This document shows, piece after piece, positions 1-11,338 of a stretch of DNA of 64,000 nucleotides. How positions within the stretch are numbered: the first letter of the stretch is position 1; each line of letters begins with the position of its first letter. The position numbers were made by a program, and so were the translations under genes. The notes under the pieces are model-generated. The model saw nothing but the letters and a program-made list of their open reading frames with translations, ran no database searches and was not told the origin of the DNA. The DNA is from Pseudomonas orientalis (GTDB lineage: Bacteria > Pseudomonadota > Gammaproteobacteria > Pseudomonadales > Pseudomonadaceae): contig NZ_CP094351.1 in NCBI RefSeq assembly GCF_022807995.1, positions 706,001-770,000 of the forward strand. Direction: 5' to 3'.

Positions 1-25
1 TTCAACATCGAAGGCACTCCGCGGT

Positions 26-484
26 TCAAACGATGGTGAACAGCGGCTGGTCGTACTCAACCGGCTGACCGTTTTCTACCAGGATGGATTCAATGACGCC
101 GGCTTTTTCAGCAGTGATGTGGTTCATCATTTTCATCGCTTCAACGATGCAGATGGTGTCGCCCACTTTCACCGTCTTGCCCACTTCAACGAAGGCCGGC
201 GAGGTCGGTGCCGGGGTGCGGTAGAAAGTACCGACCATTGGCGACTTGACCACGAAGCCATTCAGCGCAGGAGCGGCTGGGGCGGCAGGTGCAGCGGCGG
301 CAGGCGCGGCAGCCGGAGCAGCGGCTGGCGCCGGTGCTTGCATCTGTGGCGCGTAGAACTGTTGGGCCGGGGTCTTGCTGTGACGGCTGATCCGTACGGA
401 CTCTTCGCCTTCCTTGATTTCCAGCTCGTCGATACCGGATTCTTCCAGCAGTTCGATCAGTTTCTTAACTTTACGGATATCCAT
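26..484 (-). CDS. accB: Biotin carboxyl carrier protein of acetyl-CoA carboxylase
   Basis: Carries the biotin that shuttles CO2 between biotin carboxylase and carboxyltransferase in the first step of fatty-acid synthesis. The 152-residue protein has the usual three parts: an N-terminal domain (about 1-38), a mobile Ala/Pro-rich linker (about 39-75) and a C-terminal biotinyl domain with the EAMKM motif, where K118 is the expected biotinylation site. The ATG at 484 has a GGAG ribosome site. The gene lies 24 bases behind aroQ on the same strand. In pseudomonads accC follows, which would lie beyond the left edge. Length and motif are standard for the family. Confidence 0.98.
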   Translation of the reverse strand: MDIRKVKKLIELLEESGIDELEIKEGEESVRISRHSKTPAQQFYAPQMQAPAPAAAPAAAPAAAAPAAPAAPALNGFVVKSPMVGTFYRTPAPTSPAFVEVGKTVKVGDTICIVEAMKMMNHITAEKAGVIESILVENGQPVEYDQPLFTIV

Positions 485-508
485 GAATCATCAACTCCCA
501 AGGGTCGG

Positions 509-964
509 TCAGGGGCGTTTAGCCTGTTCTTCAACGTGTTCCAGGGCGGCCTCCAGGGCCAGTCGGTAACCGCTGGCGCCAAGGCCGCAGATCACTCCTA
601 CCGCTACGTCGGAGAAGTACGAGTGATGGCGGAAAGCTTCGCGTTTGTGCACGTTCGATAAATGCACTTCGATGAATGGGATGCTCACCGCCAGCAGCGC
701 GTCACGTAATGCAACGCTTGTATGCGTGAAAGCGGCGGGATTGATCAGAATAAAGTCCACACCTTCGCCGCGCGCGGCGTGGATGCGATCAATCAATTCA
801 TACTCGGCATTGCTTTGCAGGTAGAGCAGATGGTGGCCGGCAACACGGGCCCTCTGTTCCAGATCGAGGTTGATCTGATCCAGGGTCACTGCCCCGTAGA
901 CGCCCGGTTCACGGGTGCCGAGCAGGTTCAGGTTGGGTCCGTGAAGAACCAGTAAGGTCGCCAT
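509..964 (-). CDS. aroQ: Type II 3-dehydroquinate dehydratase
   Basis: Converts 3-dehydroquinate to 3-dehydroshikimate in the shikimate pathway (cytoplasmic, dodecameric in the family). The 151-residue protein begins with the type II signature [13 protein letters not shown] (about 8-20). It has the catalytic Tyr (Y23) and the catalytic His in EVHLSN (H101), and ends at normal length. The ATG at 964 has an AAGGA site. It is the first gene of an aroQ-accB transcription unit, an order also known in P. aeruginosa (aroQ1-accB-accC). The promoter should lie in 965-1143, before the palindromic repeat at 1144. Confidence 0.97.
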   Translation of the reverse strand: MATLLVLHGPNLNLLGTREPGVYGAVTLDQINLDLEQRARVAGHHLLYLQSNAEYELIDRIHAARGEGVDFILINPAAFTHTSVALRDALLAVSIPFIEVHLSNVHKREAFRHHSYFSDVAVGVICGLGASGYRLALEAALEHVEEQAKRP

Positions 965-1143
965 CGGCTGTTCCTTGTTATTGATTGGGGTACCGCAGAA
1001 CCCGGCGACTATGCCGCAAAGCCTTTGTGACTGTCCAGTTCTATGCAGTAGCCAGCACGATTAACGAGGATAGCGCGAAATTTGTGACTGTGACGTGGGA
1101 TCCAGTCATTGGTAACACACTCATGAGATCGCGGGAGATCCAA

Positions 1144-1171
1144 TGTGGGAGGGGGCAAGCCCCCTCCCACA
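1144..1171. repeat. Short palindromic repeat (TGTGGGAGGGGGC family), collapsed form
   Basis: A perfect inverted repeat, TGTGGGAGGGGGC-AA-GCCCCCTCCCACA in outline, whose arms meet at a 2-base loop. It is the minimal fused form of the REP-type sequence found many times in this window. It sits downstream of the chemoreceptor gene and upstream of aroQ, where it could also act as a terminator or mRNA-stabilising hairpin. Confidence 0.9.
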
Positions 1172-1195
1172 TTTCGATCTTCACTGGATGGGAGA

Positions 1196-3157
1196 TCAGA
1201 CGCGGAACGCTTGAACCGCCGTATTGAGCTGCCCACCCAGCACCAGCAGGTGTTCGCCCTGGCTGCGCCCCTGGCCGATACGCAGCAGGTTATCCTCGCC
1301 CAGCTGATGAATTCGTTCGCTGTTATCGCGAATCTCACTCACGGCCCCGCTCTGCTGCGCAGTCACATCGGCAATCCGTACCGCAGTCTCGGAAATGGTC
1401 TGGATCGCCCCGACGATTTCGTCCAGCGCGCCGTCGGCGGCCTGGGCTTGCTCGGCGGTGGCTTCGGCGTGTTCGACCTGCGCACGCATGCCTTGCACCG
1501 ATTGGTGGGCGGCGGCTTGCAGGCTGCTGATCAAACCCTGGATTTCGGCGGTGGCGCCGGCTGTGCGTTGGGCCAGGGTGCGCACTTCATCGGCGACCAC
1601 GGCAAAACCCCGGCCGGCCTCTCCAGCGCGAGCAGCCTCGATGGCCGCATTGAGCGCCAGCAGGTTGGTCTGGTCTGCGATCGAGCGGATCACCGTGAGT
1701 ACGCCGCCGATGGTGGCGGATTCTTCAGCCAGTTTCTCGATCATCTGTGCGTTTTGCTGCACTTCACCCACCAGGGCGTGCAACCCGGTCAGGCTCAGGC
1801 CGATCACCCGCTGGCCCTGTTCAACGGCTGTGCCTGCACTGCGGCTGGCGCCGGCGGCCTGGCTGGCATCGCCCGCCACTTGCTGGATGGTCGCTTCCAG
1901 TTCGCCCAGGGAATCACGGATCTGCGCGGTATCCCCGGCCTGGCGTTCGGCGCCGTCGTGCAGGCCGCTGCTCAGTTCGGCAAGGGCGCGGCTGGTGCCG
2001 GCAACTTCTTCGGCATTGCCGCGAATCGTGCCGACAAGGTCCACCAGATAAGCGCGCAGGCGGTTAAGTGAGGCTTCAATATCGCGCAGTTCGCGGTTGG
2101 TCCTGCCCAAGGCGATCGGCCGGCTGAAGTTGCCTTCGGCCCAGGTGGACAGTGCCGGGACGAGGGCGGTCAGCACCCGCGCCAGGCGACGTTGCAGGGT
2201 GTCGATCAACAGGGCGATCAGCAGGATCAGGCCAATCATCAGCCCTTGTATCAGGCGCACTTCGCCCTGGATCTTCGCATGCTGCGCGCGCACCACCGGC
2301 TCCAGGCCGGCGATGGCTTGGCGCACGCCGGTGATCTTGGTGTGTGTGGCGGCGGCAAGGTCGGCGCGTTGCTGGATCTGTTCGCGGGTGCGCTTGAGTT
2401 CGGCGGGGTAGCGGGTCAACAGGCCGTTGAGTTCACGCTTGAGGTCGACGCCGGTGTCCTGGGCTTCGGTTTTTTCGGTGTTTTCCAGGCCCATCAAGGC
2501 GGAAAAGTCGTCAGTGCTGGATTCGCTGCTGGCCTTTACGCCGAGTAACGGCAGCTGCGCCAACAGGTCGGCCTGGGTACGAATGTTGGCGATTTCACGC
2601 TCGACATCATCCGCCAATTCGGCGCGACCGCTGCTCACCAGTTTGTCGCGGGCCAGGGACAGCTTGCCCAGGTGCTGCGAGGCGGCCAGCAGCGGCGGCA
2701 GGTAGCGTGCTGCGTCTGCGGAATTGACCGTGCCGGCGTACTGGCTCAGTTGCTCCAGGTTCGCCCCCAGTTCGCGTTCGGCTTGCAGCAGCAGCGCTTG
2801 CGGGTCGCCGGCCAGTTTACCGGCGGCGAGCAGGTCGGTTTTGCTGAAGGCGTCCAGATCCGTAACGCTGGGGCGCAGGTCCCGGGCCAGTTCGGGCGGC
2901 AGTTGATCGAGCTGCTGCAGCAGGCTTTCCAGGCTCTGGCCGGCACTGCTCAAGCGCAGGGCGTCGCCGCTGGCCAGATAGTCGTCGATATTGCGTGCGG
3001 CCTGGTTCTCGAAGGCCTGGGACAGCCCCAGATAGCGCTCCATCAACAGGTACGGGCGTTCCAGCGCTCGTTGCGACCACCACAGTGTCGCCCCAAGTGC
3101 CAGGCATACAGCAACCAGAAGAAGGGTGTTTAAATTGGTCAGCAGCTTCAGGCGCAT
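1196..3157 (-). CDS. ctpL: Methyl-accepting chemotaxis protein, CtpL-like
   Basis: Membrane chemoreceptor that signals to CheA/CheW. The 653-residue protein has an N-terminal membrane segment (about 10-27) and a long helical periplasmic sensor (about 30-300). A second membrane segment follows ([14 protein letters not shown], about 304-319), then a HAMP-like region and a cytoplasmic signalling domain. The highly conserved hairpin tip is [20 protein letters not shown]. The ATG at 3157 is chosen; a TTG at 3169 in the same frame is possible, and neither has a strong ribosome site. In P. aeruginosa the receptor in the same position, between aroQ and gcbA, is CtpL, implicated in taxis to inorganic phosphate. 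The symbol rests on that synteny, so the ligand is inferred. Confidence 0.85.
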   Translation of the reverse strand: MRLKLLTNLNTLLLVAVCLALGATLWWSQRALERPYLLMERYLGLSQAFENQAARNIDDYLASGDALRLSSAGQSLESLLQQLDQLPPELARDLRPSVTDLDAFSKTDLLAAGKLAGDPQALLLQAERELGANLEQLSQYAGTVNSADAARYLPPLLAASQHLGKLSLARDKLVSSGRAELADDVEREIANIRTQADLLAQLPLLGVKASSESSTDDFSALMGLENTEKTEAQDTGVDLKRELNGLLTRYPAELKRTREQIQQRADLAAATHTKITGVRQAIAGLEPVVRAQHAKIQGEVRLIQGLMIGLILLIALLIDTLQRRLARVLTALVPALSTWAEGNFSRPIALGRTNRELRDIEASLNRLRAYLVDLVGTIRGNAEEVAGTSRALAELSSGLHDGAERQAGDTAQIRDSLGELEATIQQVAGDASQAAGASRSAGTAVEQGQRVIGLSLTGLHALVGEVQQNAQMIEKLAEESATIGGVLTVIRSIADQTNLLALNAAIEAARAGEAGRGFAVVADEVRTLAQRTAGATAEIQGLISSLQAAAHQSVQGMRAQVEHAEATAEQAQAADGALDEIVGAIQTISETAVRIADVTAQQSGAVSEIRDNSERIHQLGEDNLLRIGQGRSQGEHLLVLGGQLNTAVQAFRV

Positions 3158-3210
3158 GCGTGGTTTCAACCGACAGCAAAAGATAAGTGCCTGAAGTTAT
3201 TGCGTTTCCA

Positions 3211-4905
3211 TTACAAAGTTATGAACGAGTCAGTGAATTCCGGTGAAAAGATGGCACTTTGCTTTGATGGGCGAGCCGCCTGCACGCGATTGCGTCCGGC
3301 ATGCTTGGCACGGTACAGCGCCTCGTCGGCCTGGGCGGCCATCATCAGGCTGTCGGAGTCGTCGCACAGCTCCACCAGCCCGGCGCTGAAGGTGCACCAT
3401 AAATCCTGTGGCTGGGCCGGGTAGTGAATTTCCGCAAAGCGCCCACGAATGTCGTCCAGCACTTTGCAGGCCGATTCAAGGTCGGTGTCGGGCATCACGA
3501 TGGCGAATTCTTCGCCGCCATAGCGGCCGATGTAGTCGGTCTTGCGCAGACGCTGTTTGAGAAACAGCGCCAGGCTCTTGATCACGCGGTCGCCCATGGG
3601 GTGACCGTGGCTGTCATTGACCCGCTTGAAGTGGTCGATATCGAGCATGGCAAAGCTCAGCGGCTTGTTTTCGCGGCGTGCGCGGAAGCTGCAGTCTTCG
3701 AGCAATTGCAGGATATGCGTGTGGTTGTACAGCCCGGTCAGGCTGTCGCGCACCATTCGCGCCTTCAAATTGCGCGCACGCGCCGCGCGGTTGCGCACGG
3801 TGGTGATCAGGTGGCGCGGCTTGATCGGCTTGGTCAGGAAGTCGTCACCGCCTTCGCTCATCGCATCGAGCTGTTTGTCCAGGTCGTCTTCGGCCGACAG
3901 GTAAATGATCGGCACGCTGACATAGCGGTCGTTGTGGCGGATCACCTTGGCCAACTCGGTGCCGGTGCAGGCGGGCATGTACATGTCGAGGATGATCAGG
4001 TCGGGCTGGAAGTCCGCCAGCTCGGCCATGGCCTGGATCGGCTCGATCAAGGTGCGGGTGACGATGCCGGCGCTGTTGAGCAGTCGCTCGGTGTGCAACG
4101 CCTGGGCTCGGGAGTCGTCAATGATCAGCACTTTATACGGCTCATATTGCGCGACGCAGGTCAGCACCTCGATCTTTTCCAGCAGGCTCGAGGCTTCCAG
4201 CGTGCCGGTGAGGAATTCTTCGCCGCCGGCACGCACGGCGGCCAGGCGTGTCGGCGTGTCGGTTTCATTCAGACTGAAAAACAGCAGCGGCAGCTTTTGC
4301 TCCAGGCCCTGCTGGGCTTCGGCGGCCAGTTTCAATCCCAGTCCGGTGCCGCAAAAATCCACGTCCATCACGATGGCCGACGGCAGGCGCTCGGCCATGG
4401 TGGCGCGAAACGCTGCGACGCTGTCCAGGGATTGGGCGCTCATGCCAAAGAATTCCAACTGCCTGGCCAGGCGTTCGGCACGGTCGTGGTCGGCCAGCAT
4501 CACATAGATCGGCTTGCGCATCGGCGGCAGCAGGGTTTGCTCAAGCTGATCGCCCTGGCGCAACCCGGTGCGTGACAGACGCTGCATCAAGCGGTTGAGT
4601 TCGGTGATCAACTGGCTGCTGAGGCGACCGCGGTTGTCGTCCACGGCCCTGAGGGACTCACCAATGTGCTGGGCCAGTTGGCGGTGCTCGGGCTGTTCAA
4701 AACGCTCGGCAAAGCGCAGCAGGCGCAGATTGGCTTCGCTGAGTTCGGAGAAGTCGGCGTTCGACCATTCGCTTCGCTGCAGGCGCTGCCAGATCTCAAG
4801 AATTTGACGTGCCTGATGAATTACCCGCTGGGCAAAATGCTGCTTGAGACGCTCGCGGCTGGGGTCTTCTGACTCGGTCATATCCTGACTACTGTGAGGG
4901 TGCAT
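3211..4905 (-). CDS. gcbA: Response-regulator diguanylate cyclase, GcbA-like
   Basis: Makes cyclic di-GMP from GTP; GcbA proteins promote surface attachment in pseudomonads. The 564-residue protein has an Hpt-like helical N-terminus (about 15-120) and two receiver domains. The first (about 133-250) keeps an Asp at D181 but lacks the conserved Lys (FLTGTL in place of FLTKPI). The second (about 257-375) is complete, with D307 and K359. The C-terminal GGDEF domain carries GGEEF (463-467), and an RxxD inhibitory site (R454-D457) lies five residues before it. The start is uncertain: ATG at 4905 or 4881, both with weak ribosome sites. It lies 53 bases upstream of the ctpL ATG, same strand, so the two may be co-transcribed. 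Confidence 0.9.
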   Translation of the reverse strand: MHPHSSQDMTESEDPSRERLKQHFAQRVIHQARQILEIWQRLQRSEWSNADFSELSEANLRLLRFAERFEQPEHRQLAQHIGESLRAVDDNRGRLSSQLITELNRLMQRLSRTGLRQGDQLEQTLLPPMRKPIYVMLADHDRAERLARQLEFFGMSAQSLDSVAAFRATMAERLPSAIVMDVDFCGTGLGLKLAAEAQQGLEQKLPLLFFSLNETDTPTRLAAVRAGGEEFLTGTLEASSLLEKIEVLTCVAQYEPYKVLIIDDSRAQALHTERLLNSAGIVTRTLIEPIQAMAELADFQPDLIILDMYMPACTGTELAKVIRHNDRYVSVPIIYLSAEDDLDKQLDAMSEGGDDFLTKPIKPRHLITTVRNRAARARNLKARMVRDSLTGLYNHTHILQLLEDCSFRARRENKPLSFAMLDIDHFKRVNDSHGHPMGDRVIKSLALFLKQRLRKTDYIGRYGGEEFAIVMPDTDLESACKVLDDIRGRFAEIHYPAQPQDLWCTFSAGLVELCDDSDSLMMAAQADEALYRAKHAGRNRVQAARPSKQSAIFSPEFTDSFITL

Positions 4906-5179
4906 GCTGAGGTCGACTGGTGGCGCTATGCTATCACCTCTTTTCTATTGTATGAGTGTCATACGTCAATTAAGTACGTGTCTGTCCTATTCATTTTTTG
5001 ACCTGGTGGTCGCGCTGTGCAAAAGGCGTGCATCCTTTATAGTTCAACCTCCGGTATGTGCCAGTTTGCTTTAAAAGCGCCGCACCGGTGGGCACGATGG
5101 GGTAGGGTTGTGGTCGGAGTGTTTGACCGCACCCGGACAATTGATGTGCATGAACTCAAGTGATTGAAAGGATATCGCC

Positions 5180-6247
5180 ATGCTGGACTGGAAAAACCGT
5201 GAAGGCAGTGCCAAAGGCCCCGCCCCTGAGCCCAAGTCGGCCAACCGCAGCTACGTTCGCAACCTGCTGATGAGCCGCGCCTTGCTCAGCGTGATCTGCC
5301 TGTACCTGCTGGTCACCGGTGGCCTGGGTTGGTATTGGAGTCAGGAGCCGGCGTTGTTCCCGGTCCAGCAAAACGCCCAGCTTGCCGCCGAGAAGGAAGG
5401 CAAGCAGATGGTGATCGGCTACACCACCGTCGAAACCCTGAAAAACGTGGTCGGCACATTGCTCAACAAGCCCGGTGGCTACATTTCCAATGACCGTTTC
5501 CCGCCAGGCCTGTGGATGGACAACATGCCGAGCTGGGAGTACGGCGTGCTGGTGCAGGTACGTGACCTGACCCGCGCCCTACGCAAGGATTTCGCCCGTT
5601 CCCAGTCGCAGTCGGCGGAAGACGCTGACCTGGCCAAGGCCGAGCCGCGTTTCAACTTTGACAACAAGAGCTGGGTGCTGCCGTCCAGCGAGTCGGAATA
5701 CCAGGAAGGCATCAATTCCCTGAGCCGCTACGAAGCACGCCTGTCCGACCCGAATCAGAAGGGCGCGCTGTTTTACGCCCGTGCCGACAACCTGAATAAC
5801 TGGCTGGGCGATGTCGCCACCCGTCTGGGTTCGCTGTCGCAGCGTCTGTCGGCCAGTGTGGGCCGCGTGAAGCTGAACACCGCGCTGAAAACCGAAGCAC
5901 TGGCGCCGGGTGAAGTGCCGCAGGTCGATGAAGAAGTGGTGGAAACCCCATGGATGCAGATCGACAACGTGTTCTACGAAGCCCGTGGCCAGGCGTGGGC
6001 CTTGTCCCATCTGCTGCGCGCCATCGAAGTCGACTTTGCCGACGTATTGGCCAAGAAAAACGCCACGGTCAGCGTGCGCCAGATCATCCGTGAGCTGGAA
6101 GCCTCGCAGGAACCGGTGTGGAGCCCCATGATTCTCAACGGCAGTGGCTTCGGTGTACTGGCGAACCATTCGCTGGTGATGGCCAACTACATTTCCCGGG
6201 CCAACGCTGCAGTGATCGACTTGCGTCAGCTCCTCAACCAGGGTTGA
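5180..6247 (+). CDS. DUF2333 family membrane-anchored protein
   Basis: Function unknown. The 355-residue protein has a basic N-terminus and one membrane segment (about 33-50, LLSVICLYLLVTGGLGWYW), followed by a long, mostly helical soluble domain expected in the periplasm. This fits the DUF2333 family, which pseudomonads encode at this locus. A GAAAGGAT ribosome site precedes the ATG. The stop codon overlaps the next start (ATGA), so it is translationally coupled to the Nudix gene. The 274 bases upstream, between it and gcbA, show no other gene. The family call is by recall of sequence and synteny, not by search. Confidence 0.85.
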   Translation: MLDWKNREGSAKGPAPEPKSANRSYVRNLLMSRALLSVICLYLLVTGGLGWYWSQEPALFPVQQNAQLAAEKEGKQMVIGYTTVETLKNVVGTLLNKPGGYISNDRFPPGLWMDNMPSWEYGVLVQVRDLTRALRKDFARSQSQSAEDADLAKAEPRFNFDNKSWVLPSSESEYQEGINSLSRYEARLSDPNQKGALFYARADNLNNWLGDVATRLGSLSQRLSASVGRVKLNTALKTEALAPGEVPQVDEEVVETPWMQIDNVFYEARGQAWALSHLLRAIEVDFADVLAKKNATVSVRQIIRELEASQEPVWSPMILNGSGFGVLANHSLVMANYISRANAAVIDLRQLLNQG

Positions 6248-6786
6248 TGATGGACGCTACTCAAAAGGAGGCCGCCCACCGGGTAGCCTCCGATGCTGAA
6301 CTGATCCAGTGGGTTGACGAACACGACAACCTGCTCGGCACCCTCGTAAGGGCCGACCTGCGCAACCGCGGGCTTATTGGTCGTTGCACCTTTATCTTCC
6401 TGTTCAATTCAAAAGGTGAGCTGTGTGTGCATCGGCGCACCTTGAGCAAAGCGCTGTATCCCGGTTTCTGGGACACGGCAGCGGGCGGGATGGTCGCGGC
6501 AGGGGAAACCTATGCCGAGTCGGCGGCCCGTGAGCTGGCGGAAGAGCTTGGCGTCAGCGGCGTGGAGTTGACCAAACATGACCATTTCTATTTCGAAGAT
6601 GGCGACAGCAGGCTCTGGTGTACGTCCTACTCGGCAGTATGGGACGGCCCATTGTGCCTGCAGCCCGAAGAAGTCATGGAAGCGCGCTTCCTGCCGATCG
6701 AAACGGTCCTGAGCGAGGCGCAACAAAAGCCTTACTGCCCGGACGCTCAAGAGGGCCTGCGGCGCTATCTGGCGCTGCGTCGCTAA
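6247..6786 (+). CDS. Nudix hydrolase, YfcD-like
   Basis: Likely hydrolyses a nucleoside-diphosphate-linked substrate or related compound; the substrate is unknown. The 179-residue protein carries a complete Nudix box at about 81-103 (GX5EX7REUXEEXGU, seen as GMVAAGE...RELAEELGV). The pattern of flanking sequence (HRRT...GFWDTAAGG, then FYFEDG) resembles E. coli YfcD. The start is the ATG at 6247, which overlaps the DUF2333 stop; a second ATG follows at once at 6250. A reading frame continues upstream inside DUF2333 but lacks Nudix-like sequence, so the later start is preferred. Confidence 0.9.
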   Translation: MMDATQKEAAHRVASDAELIQWVDEHDNLLGTLVRADLRNRGLIGRCTFIFLFNSKGELCVHRRTLSKALYPGFWDTAAGGMVAAGETYAESAARELAEELGVSGVELTKHDHFYFEDGDSRLWCTSYSAVWDGPLCLQPEEVMEARFLPIETVLSEAQQKPYCPDAQEGLRRYLALRR

Positions 6787-6874
6787 AGTTGCATGAAATG
6801 GCGCCATTTGGCCCTTAGCAACTTGGCTTTTTGCCGTTACACTGCGCCACTTTTCATCCTCTAGAGGATTGCCG

Positions 6875-7246
6875 GTGGCCAAGAAAGCCGCATCCTTCGC
6901 CGCCCTGGGTGGCCTGGTATTTTCCACCGATGCAGGTCGACACTGCCCGGACTGCCGTCAGCCCGTGGATTCGTGCACCTGCAAGCAAACCCTGATTCCC
7001 GAAGGCGACGGCATTGCCCGCGTACGCCGCGAGAGCAAAGGCCGTGGCGGCAAGACGGTGACCACCATCACCGGCGTGCCCCTGGCCGAAGAGGCGCTCA
7101 AGGAGCTTGCCACCACGCTGAAAAAGCGCTGTGGCACCGGTGGCGCGTTGAAAGACGGGGTCATCGAGATCCAGGGCGAGCATGTCGAACTGCTGTTGGC
7201 CGAGTTGATCAAGCTCGGTTACAAGGCCAAGAAGTCCGGCGGCTGA
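6875..7246 (+). CDS. SUI1/YciH-type translation initiation factor homologue
   Basis: Bacterial member of the eIF1/SUI1 family, thought to influence start-codon fidelity. The 123-residue protein has an N-terminal segment with four cysteines (C24, C27, C34, C36 in CPDC...SCTC) that could bind a metal. The SUI1 domain (about 45-120) includes RRESKGRGGKTVTTITG and a glycine-rich GTGGALKDG segment. The GTG at 6875 is chosen because AGAGGA lies 6 bases before it; a TTG two codons upstream is closer to that site than usual. It stands between the Nudix gene and speA, as in P. aeruginosa. Confidence 0.93.
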   Translation: MAKKAASFAALGGLVFSTDAGRHCPDCRQPVDSCTCKQTLIPEGDGIARVRRESKGRGGKTVTTITGVPLAEEALKELATTLKKRCGTGGALKDGVIEIQGEHVELLLAELIKLGYKAKKSGG

Positions 7247-7388
7247 AAGCCTCTTCCCAACCTGTGGCTAAACTCTGTCCTGCAAGCGAGGTCTACCTCC
7301 CTTACAGGCAAATCGTCATTTTCATTCTTTAGACTGCGCCAGCCTCCGCTTGAGGTGGCGCCTTCGCCTTCATTTATAGGGGACTTCG

Positions 7389-9302
<1,914 letters not shown>

Positions 9303-9306
9303 AAAA

Positions 9307-9395
9307 TGTGGGAGGGGGCTTGCCCCCGATAGCGGAGTGTCAGGCAACTGATTTGTTGCTGATGTACTGCTATCGGGGGCAAGCCCCCTCCCACA
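9307..9395. repeat. REPIN-type doublet between convergent genes
   Basis: Two inverted copies of the TGTGGGAGGGGGC repeat, each with its own GGGGGCTTGCCCCC hairpin, flank a central segment containing GTCAGGCAACTGATTTG. The whole unit of about 89 bases can fold as one long hairpin. It fills the gap between speA and the MATE gene, which converge here, so it may also stop transcription from both sides. Confidence 0.9.
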
Positions 9396-9411
9396 TTTGG
9401 ATTGCATTTCT

Positions 9412-10755
9412 TCAGTTTTTACCGAGCCACAGCTCTTGCCGATTCAGGCGCCAGGCAATTGCCCACAGGGTCAAACTGCGCACCGCCATGAACAGCAGGA
9501 AGGTGATCCACAAACCGTGGTTTCCCTGCCCCTGCAATGCCCAGGCAACCGGCAGTACCAGCAGCACCGTCAGCAACATCCCATTGCGCATCTCACGCGC
9601 CCGCGTGGCGCCGATAAACAGCCCGTCGAGCAAATAACTCCACACTGCAATCAATGGCAATACCGCAAGGTAGGGCAGGTAGCGGTCGGCGGTTTCGCGC
9701 ACGCTTGGGATATCGGTCTGCATGGCGATAAACAGATGGCCGCCGAAGGTGAACAGCAACGCGAAGCCCAGGCTTGCGATCAATGACCAGCCGCAGGCCA
9801 CCACCAGCGAGCGGCGCAATGCCTGGCGATCGTGCGCGCCGATGGCATGGCCGCACAGGGCTTCGACCGCATGGGCCAGACCGTCCAGCGCATGAGCGGT
9901 CAGCAGCAGGCCGTTGAGCAACAGCGCATTGGCTGCCACGGTCGCATCCCCCAGGCGCGCGCCCTGTACGGTGATCATGAAAAACACCGACTGCAACGCC
10001 AGGCTGCGGATAAAGATATCGCGGTTCACCGCCAGCAGCGGGCGCCAGCTTTGCCACAGCTTGAGCGCGGCCCAGGCGATGTGGCCGGGGTAGGCGCGCA
10101 AGGCTTTTTGGGTGAGTGCCAGGCCGAGCAGGGCGCCCGTCCATTCAGCGATCACCGAGGCGCGGGCCGAACCGACCACGCCCCAGTCCAGTCCGAGGAC
10201 GAACCACAGATTAAGCGCGATGTTCACCAGGTTGGTGGTCAGCAGAATCGCCAACGGCGCGCGGGCGTTCTGGGTGCCGAGGAACCAGCCGACCAGCGCA
10301 TAGCTGGCAAGGGCGGCGGGCAGGCCGAACAGGCGGGTGTGGAAGAATTCGCGGGTCAGTTGGTTCAGTTCGGCCGAGGGTTGCATCCACTCGAGCGCCA
10401 GATGGCTGAGCGGAATACCCACGGTGCCCAGCAACATCGCCAGCCCCAGCGCGAGCAGCAGGCCTTGCAACAGCACCTGGCGCAACGCCGCGCCGTCATT
10501 GCGCCCGGCAGCCTGGGCGGCAAAGCCGGTAGAACCCATGCGCAAGAAACCCATGGCCCAGGCGAGGAAGGTGTACAGGCTGGCGCCGACGGCCACGGCG
10601 CCCAGTTGGTGGGCGTGGGGCAGGTGGCCGATGACCATGCTGTCGACCAGGGCCACCAGCGGCACGGAGATATTCGACAGGATCATCGGCGCGGCCAGGG
10701 CCCAGACACGGCGATGGGTGGGGCGGTGGCGCCAGTCGGCGAGCAGGGCGGTCAT
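9412..10755 (-). CDS. MATE family efflux transporter, DinF-like
   Basis: Cation-coupled multidrug and toxin extrusion protein of the inner membrane. The 447-residue protein has about twelve hydrophobic segments arranged as two similar halves. The N-terminus (RRVWALAAPMILSNISVPLVALVD) is typical of the DinF branch. The ATG at 10755 is chosen because AAGGAGCC lies directly before it; a longer frame with no ribosome site starts eight codons earlier. The substrate cannot be inferred. It converges with speA. Confidence 0.92.
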   Translation of the reverse strand: MTALLADWRHRPTHRRVWALAAPMILSNISVPLVALVDSMVIGHLPHAHQLGAVAVGASLYTFLAWAMGFLRMGSTGFAAQAAGRNDGAALRQVLLQGLLLALGLAMLLGTVGIPLSHLALEWMQPSAELNQLTREFFHTRLFGLPAALASYALVGWFLGTQNARAPLAILLTTNLVNIALNLWFVLGLDWGVVGSARASVIAEWTGALLGLALTQKALRAYPGHIAWAALKLWQSWRPLLAVNRDIFIRSLALQSVFFMITVQGARLGDATVAANALLLNGLLLTAHALDGLAHAVEALCGHAIGAHDRQALRRSLVVACGWSLIASLGFALLFTFGGHLFIAMQTDIPSVRETADRYLPYLAVLPLIAVWSYLLDGLFIGATRAREMRNGMLLTVLLVLPVAWALQGQGNHGLWITFLLFMAVRSLTLWAIAWRLNRQELWLGKN

Positions 10756-10812
10756 GAAGGCTCCTTGGTGGAGCGGCATTGTAACCGTCCATTAACCCCA
10801 CCGCAGATCCAA

Positions 10813-11010
10813 TGTGGGAGGGGGCTTGCTCCAGATGACGGCCTCAGGGCCGACCAGAATTTTGTGTCGATCCCGGTCCAAATGTGGGAAGGGGCTTGCC
10901 CCCGATGGCGGCCTCAGGGCCGACCAGAATTTTGTGTCGATCCCGGTCCAAATGTGGGAGGGGGCTTGCCCCCGATGGCGGCCTCAGGGCCGGCCAGGAT
11001 GCTGGTTGGA
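10813..11010. repeat. Three tandem 70-bp units carrying the TGTGGGAGGGGGC repeat
   Basis: Units begin at 10813, 10883 and 10953, exactly 70 bases apart. Each has the left arm of the short palindromic repeat, then GGCCTCAGGGCCGACCAG, then TTTTGTGTCGATCCCGGTCC before the next unit. Units one and two differ only by a few bases; the third is truncated where the longer structured element begins. A similar array of two units stands at 21773-21890, ahead of the second copy of that element. Confidence 0.9.
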
Positions 11011-11338
11011 CCGAGTACATATCCGTTTCTGCGGTAACGGCTACTTAGGGTTCCGCTTTTACAGCGGCTCACTTTTGAAAAGCGCAAAAGTAAGCAAAAC
11101 GCTCTTGCCCCACCACTCGGCACCTCGCTTAGGCTCGGTGTGCCCGAACGCAGGCTTGAATCCGTGGGCCGCCGCAATGGGCCATCCATGGCCCAGTGCG
11201 GCTAACCCGGCGTCCTGCCGGGTTACCCACGGATTCAAACCTGCGTTCGGCCAGCGTGGTTTAACGGGGCGCCTAAGAGCAAGATCAAGATCAAGAGCGA
11301 CCCGCTTCGCATCGTGGTTACGGTGAAGTTGGGTAGAT
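11011..11338. repeat. Dispersed structured element, copy A
   Basis: About 328 bp with a near copy at 21891-22263. The core is a long inverted repeat: 11146-11168 pairs with 11226-11248 (23 bp, one mismatch). It encloses two adjacent hairpins, at 11171-11202 (14-bp stem, one mismatch, 4-base loop) and 11203-11225 (9-bp stem, 5-base loop), together a three-way junction. The left part includes TTTTGAAAAGCGCAAAAGTA and CTCTTGCCCCACCACTCGG; the right end is a run of GATCAA-like hexamers. The open reading frames crossing it are not convincing genes. No name for the element is known to me. Confidence 0.85.

Noticed and set aside
1144..1171. Strong hairpin as a dedicated terminator of the chemoreceptor gene
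   Set aside because: It has no T-run and is identical to repeats elsewhere, so it is listed as a repeat; a terminator effect is possible but not specific.
10813..11010. Regularly spaced repeats as a CRISPR array
   Set aside because: The 70-bp units are repeated over their whole length with no variable spacers, and no cas gene is near.
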